This document shows positions 60,315 to 64,000 of a DNA stretch of 64,000 nt, one piece after another. This stretch comes from Foliamicus sp965115835 (lineage in GTDB: Bacteria; Pseudomonadota; Gammaproteobacteria; Steroidobacterales; Foliamicaceae), in assembly GCA_965115835.1 (NCBI GenBank), contig OZ220471.1, positions 1,922,001-1,986,000 of the forward strand. The letters are read 5' to 3'. Position numbers and translations under genes: made by a program. The notes beneath the pieces are model-generated. The model did no database searches and had not been told where the DNA came from. It was given only the letters and a program-made list of their open reading frames with translations. The stretch's first letter is position 1. The number at the start of each line of letters is the position of its first letter.

Positions 60315-61688
60315 CTAGAGTTCGTGCACCGACCGGATCAGTTCGGCGCACTTGGCCTGCCCGTCGCCGTAGAGCATGCGGGTGCGATCCAGATAGAACA
60401 AGGCATTGTCGATGCCGGAAAAACCCGTGCCCTTGCCGCGCTTGATCACGATGGCGTTGGCGGCCTTGTCGGCGTTGAGTATCGGCATGCCGTAGATCGG
60501 GCTGGCCGTATCGGTGCGCGCAGCCGTGTTGACCACATCGTTGGCCCCGATGACCAGCGCCACATCGGTCTTGGCGAACTCGGGATTGATTTCGGACTCA
60601 TCGGAGATCAGGTCGTAGGGCACTCCGGCCTCCGCCAGCAGCACATTCATGTGCCCCGGCATACGTCCGGCCACCGGGTGAATCGCAAACTTCACGCGCA
60701 CTCCCCGTTTCATCAGCGCCTCGGCCAATTCCCACACCTTGTGCTGGGCCTGCGCCACCGCCATGCCATAACCCGGGATGATGATGACCTGACGGGCAAA
60801 ACCCAGCATGATCGCCGCGTCGGTCGCCTCGACCGGCTTCATGGCGCCGTCGATCCCGGCGCCGGATGCCGTCTCCCCGAAGCCGCTGAACAGCACATTG
60901 CCCAGCGAGCGGTTCATCGCCCTGGCCATCAACTGCGTCAACAGCGTACCGGCCGCGCCGACCACAGTGCCGGCGATAATCATGGCCGCGTTGTCCAGCA
61001 CCAGCCCCTCCAGGCCCACCGCAAGACCGGTGAGGGCGTTGTAGAGCGAAATGACCACCGGCATGTCGGCGCCGCCGATAGGCAGGGTCAGCGTGATGCC
61101 CAACAGCAGCGCCAGAACGAAGAACACGGTCAGCCAGTGACCGCCGGCGCCCATGATGAGCGCGACCGCCGCCGCCGCCGCCACCAGCAAAACGAGCAGA
61201 TTGAGCAGGTTCTGCCCGGAAAATCGCAGCGAGCGCTTCAGCCAGCCTTCCAGCTTGGCAAACGCCAGCAGGCTGCCGGAGAACGACACCGCGCCGATGA
61301 GCGCGCCGGACACTGCCAGCGCCATGACCGTCCAGTCCGGCTCGCCGCCGTGGTGACCGCCCCGCAACAGCTCCACCCAGGCAATCGCCGCCGCCGCGCC
61401 GCCACCCATGCCGTTGTACAGCGCGATCATCTGGGGCATGCCGGTCATCGCCACCCGGCGGCCGGTGATCCACGCCGGTACGCCGCCGATCAGAATCGCG
61501 GCCAGCATCAGGAGGCGATTCTCCATATCCGGCCAGAGGAAGGTCACCAGCGTGGCCAGCACCATGCCGCCGCCGGCCCACAGGATTCCCCGCCGCGCGC
61601 CGGACGGCGAGCTCATTGCTTTCAGCCCCAGGATGAATGCCACCGCGGCCAGGAAGTAGCTGCCGTGGATGAGCGTATTCAGGCTCAC
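60315..61688 (-). CDS. pntB: NAD(P) transhydrogenase subunit beta
   Basis: A 457-residue membrane protein of the proton-translocating transhydrogenase, which makes NADPH from NADH using the proton gradient. The N-terminal two-thirds has about nine helices; the C-terminal domain III binds NADP (IIIPGYGMAVAQAQHKVWEL, AGRMPGHMNVLLAEAGVPYD, VIGANDVVNTAA). Its start overlaps the pntAB stop by four bases. Confidence 0.96.
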   Translation of the reverse strand: MSLNTLIHGSYFLAAVAFILGLKAMSSPSGARRGILWAGGGMVLATLVTFLWPDMENRLLMLAAILIGGVPAWITGRRVAMTGMPQMIALYNGMGGGAAAAIAWVELLRGGHHGGEPDWTVMALAVSGALIGAVSFSGSLLAFAKLEGWLKRSLRFSGQNLLNLLVLLVAAAAAVALIMGAGGHWLTVFFVLALLLGITLTLPIGGADMPVVISLYNALTGLAVGLEGLVLDNAAMIIAGTVVGAAGTLLTQLMARAMNRSLGNVLFSGFGETASGAGIDGAMKPVEATDAAIMLGFARQVIIIPGYGMAVAQAQHKVWELAEALMKRGVRVKFAIHPVAGRMPGHMNVLLAEAGVPYDLISDESEINPEFAKTDVALVIGANDVVNTAARTDTASPIYGMPILNADKAANAIVIKRGKGTGFSGIDNALFYLDRTRMLYGDGQAKCAELIRSVHEL

Positions 61689-61978
61689 CTGTCATCATCC
61701 TTGCTGCGCTTGAACATTTCGAGCATGCGCTCGGTAACCACATAGCCGCCCACCGCATTGCCGGCCGCCAGGGCCACCCCTACGAAACCGATCGCTTTCT
61801 CGAGGGTGGTGTCCGCCAGGCCCAGAGCCACCATGGCGCCCACCAGGACGATGCCGTGGATGAAGTTGGAGCCCGACATCAGCGGCGTGTGCAAGATCAC
61901 GGGCACTCTCGAGATGACCTCGTAGCCCACGAAGGCCGCCAGCATGAAAATGTACAGGGCCACGAAACCGTCGATCAT
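61685..61978 (-). CDS. pntAB: NAD(P) transhydrogenase subunit alpha, membrane part
   Basis: A 97-residue subunit with three or four helices (VALYIFMLAAFVGYEVISRV, IVLVGAMVALGLA, AIGFVGVALAAGNAVGGYVV). In split systems it is the membrane portion of the alpha chain. It overlaps both neighbours by four bases (ATGA), fixing the operon pntAA-pntAB-pntB. Confidence 0.95.
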   Translation of the reverse strand: MIDGFVALYIFMLAAFVGYEVISRVPVILHTPLMSGSNFIHGIVLVGAMVALGLADTTLEKAIGFVGVALAAGNAVGGYVVTERMLEMFKRSKDDDR

Positions 61979-63102
61979 TCCCGGGACGCCTCCCTCCGCG
62001 CGCCGGCGTGGCGAATCTCTCCCCCGTGAGTCAGCAGGGTGGCCGCGAACACCGGATCCTCGAGATCGAGCTTGAACCTTTCGCCGTCGATTGCCGGGCG
62101 AATGAAATTGAACAGGTTGCGCGAGTACATGGCGCTGGCGTGGCGGGCCATCCTCGCCGGAAGTTTCAACGGCGCCATGATGCGAACGCCGTTGTGGTCG
62201 ATGGTCTCGCCCGGGCGACTCAACTCGCAGTTGCCGCCCCCCTCGGAGGCCAGATCCACGATCACGGAGCCCGCCCGCATCTTCTCCACGGCGGCAGCGC
62301 TGACGATGCGGGGCGACGGTCTGCCCGGGACCGCGGCCGTGGTGATCAGCATGTCGGATGCAGCGATGCGCCGATCCAGCGTCTCCTGCTGCATGGCCTT
62401 TTCCTCGCTGGTCAACTCCCGGGCGTAACCCCCGTCTCCGGTAGCGCTGACGCCCGAATCCACGAACCGTGCGCCCAAGGATTCAACCTGCTCGCGAGTT
62501 TCCTCGCGCACGTCATAGGCTTCCACCACGGCGCCCAGCCGGCGGGCGGTGGCGATGGCCTGCAGCCCGGCCACGCCGGCGCCCAGCACCAGAACCCGGG
62601 CGGGGCTGATCGTGCCGGCGGCGGTGGTCAGCATGGGCAGGAACTTCTGCAACTCGTTGGCGGCCATGAGAACGGCCTTGTAGCCCGCTACCGAAGCCTG
62701 CGAGGACAGAACGTCCATGGACTGGGCCCGGGAAATTCGCGGCGCCAGTTCCATGGAAAAGGCGGTTACCTCGCGATCCCTCAAGGCATCGGTTGTGGCG
62801 GACGGCGTGTAGGCATCCAGCAGGCCCACCACCACGGCGCCCTTTCGGAGCTTGGCAATGCGTTCGAGCTCCGGCGGACCTACACAGAACAGAACTTCCG
62901 CCTCGGTCGCCACCCGGTCCGGGGAAGCCTCGATTTCGACGCCCTGGTAATCCGAGTCGGCAAAGCTGGCTGCCCGGCCGGCATCCTTTTCCATGATCAC
63001 GCGCAAACCCGCCTGACGCATTCGGGCCAGCACTTTCGGCACTACCGCCACACGCTGCTCCCCGGGCGCGGCTTCGCGCAAGACGCCAATCGTTACAGGC
63101 AT
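61975..63102 (-). CDS. pntAA: NAD(P) transhydrogenase subunit alpha, NAD-binding part
   Basis: A 375-residue soluble domain I subunit. It begins MPVTIGVLREAAPGEQRVAV and has the NAD-binding fold VLVLGAGVAGLQAIATARRL, the mobile-loop region RRIAASDMLITTAAVPGRPS and VIVDLASEGGGNCELS. The ATG at 63102 gives the canonical start; open frame further upstream is not homologous. Transhydrogenase supplies NADPH to biosynthesis and peroxide defence. Confidence 0.95.
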   Translation of the reverse strand: MPVTIGVLREAAPGEQRVAVVPKVLARMRQAGLRVIMEKDAGRAASFADSDYQGVEIEASPDRVATEAEVLFCVGPPELERIAKLRKGAVVVGLLDAYTPSATTDALRDREVTAFSMELAPRISRAQSMDVLSSQASVAGYKAVLMAANELQKFLPMLTTAAGTISPARVLVLGAGVAGLQAIATARRLGAVVEAYDVREETREQVESLGARFVDSGVSATGDGGYARELTSEEKAMQQETLDRRIAASDMLITTAAVPGRPSPRIVSAAAVEKMRAGSVIVDLASEGGGNCELSRPGETIDHNGVRIMAPLKLPARMARHASAMYSRNLFNFIRPAIDGERFKLDLEDPVFAATLLTHGGEIRHAGARREASRE

Positions 63103-63198
63103 GTGGCAGTGGGGAAAAAGGCGCGGAAGGCGACAAACAACGACGGCGATTGTAGCCGACACGGGCGCGGGATGTCTCCCTTTCGGATGCGGGAAACA

Positions 63199-63226
63199 TT
63201 GAATTTTCACAATTTGGCGGTATAAG
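63199..63226 (+). promoter_or_regulatory. Sigma-70-like promoter of the HNH gene
   Basis: TTGAAT (63199-63204) and TATAAG (63221-63226) are separated by 16 bases in an AT-rich patch, 23 bases before the ATG at 63250. A ribosome site AAAGGA follows. It lies in the divergent gap with pntAA. Confidence 0.5.
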
Positions 63227-63249
63227 GCAGTCTGAAAAGGAACATTGCA

Positions 63250-63870
63250 ATGCTGCTCCTGAACGACAATGCCGTGGACCTGTGCCAGTGGGTGCTGCGA
63301 ACCGATGTGGCCGGGCGACCGCTCGACTGGATCGATTACCGCGATGCCGTTCGCCTGCACCACGCCGGGCAGGTGGCCTACCACTGCGGCCGTCCGCTGT
63401 TCCGTATCCGGGGCGGCGTGTGCGCCAAAAGCGGATGCCGCAGTCAGGTGGAAGTCAACACCATCGTTGCCACCCGGGGCGTGTCCACCGGGCTGAACAA
63501 GCGTCTCGACAATTACTCCCCGCCGCTGAACAACCACACCCTGTTCCGGCGCGACGGCCAACTGTGCATGTACTGCGGAGGCCGTTTCCCGAGCCGCGCC
63601 CTCACCCGCGATCATGTCCGGCCTATCAGCCTGGGCGGCGCCGACACCTGGGCCAATGTTGTGGCGGCCTGCAAGCGCTGCAACAATTTCAAGGGCGGGC
63701 GGCTGCCCGAGGATGCGGGCCTGGAGTTGCTGGCGGTGCCTTTCGTTCCAACCTACGCGGAGTACATCTACCTCAAGGGCCGGCAGGTCCTGGCCGACCA
63801 GATGGAGTTCCTGATCGCCCACTTCCCGCGCAACAGCCGCCTGCACCGACAGTTCGAAAGGGCGGCCTGA
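63250..63870 (+). CDS. HNH endonuclease family protein
   Basis: A 206-residue protein with a zinc-bound HNH module: CMYCGGRFPSRALTRDHVRP, then ISLGGADTWANVVAACKRC and NNFKGG. The N-terminal half (RIRGGVCAKSGCRSQVEVNT) is not recognised. Stand-alone proteins of this layout (residues about 98-150 being the nuclease) occur as housekeeping genes in many Gammaproteobacteria with unknown role. The ATG at 63250 follows AAAAGGAACATTGCA. Confidence 0.88.
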   Translation: MLLLNDNAVDLCQWVLRTDVAGRPLDWIDYRDAVRLHHAGQVAYHCGRPLFRIRGGVCAKSGCRSQVEVNTIVATRGVSTGLNKRLDNYSPPLNNHTLFRRDGQLCMYCGGRFPSRALTRDHVRPISLGGADTWANVVAACKRCNNFKGGRLPEDAGLELLAVPFVPTYAEYIYLKGRQVLADQMEFLIAHFPRNSRLHRQFERAA

Positions 63871-63895
63871 CGCGCGGTCTGGCCGCGGGATCCTC

Positions 63896-64000
63896 GTGTC
63901 TGCGGGCGGCATCGAATCAGTCCTGAGCGAAGAGCGCCGGTTTGCGCCGGATCCGGACTTTGCGAGCCGCGCCCTGCTGGACGAGCGCGGACTGGATCGC
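63896..64000 (+). CDS. acs: Acetate-CoA ligase-like protein, first 35 codons
   Basis: From a GTG at 63896 the frame reads SAGGIESVLSEERRFAPDPD and FASRALLDERGLDR and is still open at the window end. The pattern IESVL-EER-F-P resembles the N-terminus of many acetyl-CoA synthetases. No catalytic motif is within the window, so the call rests on this short match. It starts 25 bases after the HNH gene. Confidence 0.5.
   Translation, partial: MSAGGIESVLSEERRFAPDPDFASRALLDERGLDR

Overview
The window is about 64 kb of GC-rich, densely coded bacterial chromosome. Gene content points to a Gammaproteobacterium: hemX, ubiK, lptM, ubiB, the rpoZ-spoT-ridA-recG block, engB and a three-gene pntAA-pntAB-pntB transhydrogenase. 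No species can be named from the sequence. I saw no rRNA, tRNA or CRISPR array. Mobile DNA is conspicuous: two full-length insertion sequences with target duplications, two copies of a 121-bp MITE, remnants of two further transposases, and several broken genes.

Layout. 1-12.5 kb is mostly housekeeping: hemX (cut by the window edge), ubiK, comM, a fragment of cytochrome oxidase assembly genes (DUF2909, SURF1, a CX3C thioredoxin-like protein), uvrD, trkA-trkH potassium uptake, an orphan TRAP small permease and an MFS-acyltransferase fusion with an internal 72-bp tandem repeat. 12.7-20.1 kb is one large surface protein gene (signal peptide, Calx-beta and FN3 repeats, autotransporter-type barrel) on the minus strand. 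It is split by a 3,082-bp IS66-type element that carries a DUF4338/DruA-like passenger gene. A 14-G tract sits between the likely start codon and the signal peptide and looks like a phase-variation switch. 20.5-31.8 kb returns to metabolism: an SDR, comF, a short-form putA, a radical SAM protein, an adaptor plus ATPase without a permease, moaD-moaE, a CitE-like lyase, dsbA with a MITE at its 5' end, and engB.

31.8-44.7 kb is an accessory-rich stretch around polA-lptM. It holds a PIN protein coupled to an unrecognised protein, a degraded IS1380-type transposase, an AAA ATPase, a DUF433 antitoxin with a five-codon stub of its toxin, a broken second copy of the AAA ATPase, an orphan TRAP binding protein and an IS4-like element. 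44.7-49.8 kb is rpoZ-spoT-ridA-recG. 50-56 kb has a TonB-dependent receptor with an STN domain, ubiB and a VOC protein. 56.2-60.1 kb is a zinc-type uptake operon (zur, a 44-aa membrane peptide, znuC, znuB, znuA) with a palindromic operator, bounded by a MITE and a transposase remnant. The window closes with the pnt operon, an HNH endonuclease and the first codons of an acyl-CoA synthetase.

Points most worth following: the IS4-like element and MITE family with shared ends; the interrupted, possibly phase-variable autotransporter; the DruA-like IS passenger; the PIN pair and the paralogous AAA ATPases, one intact and one decayed; a PolA whose proofreading site has lost key acids; a ZnuA-type protein lacking its usual aspartate ligand; and several transporters with missing partners.
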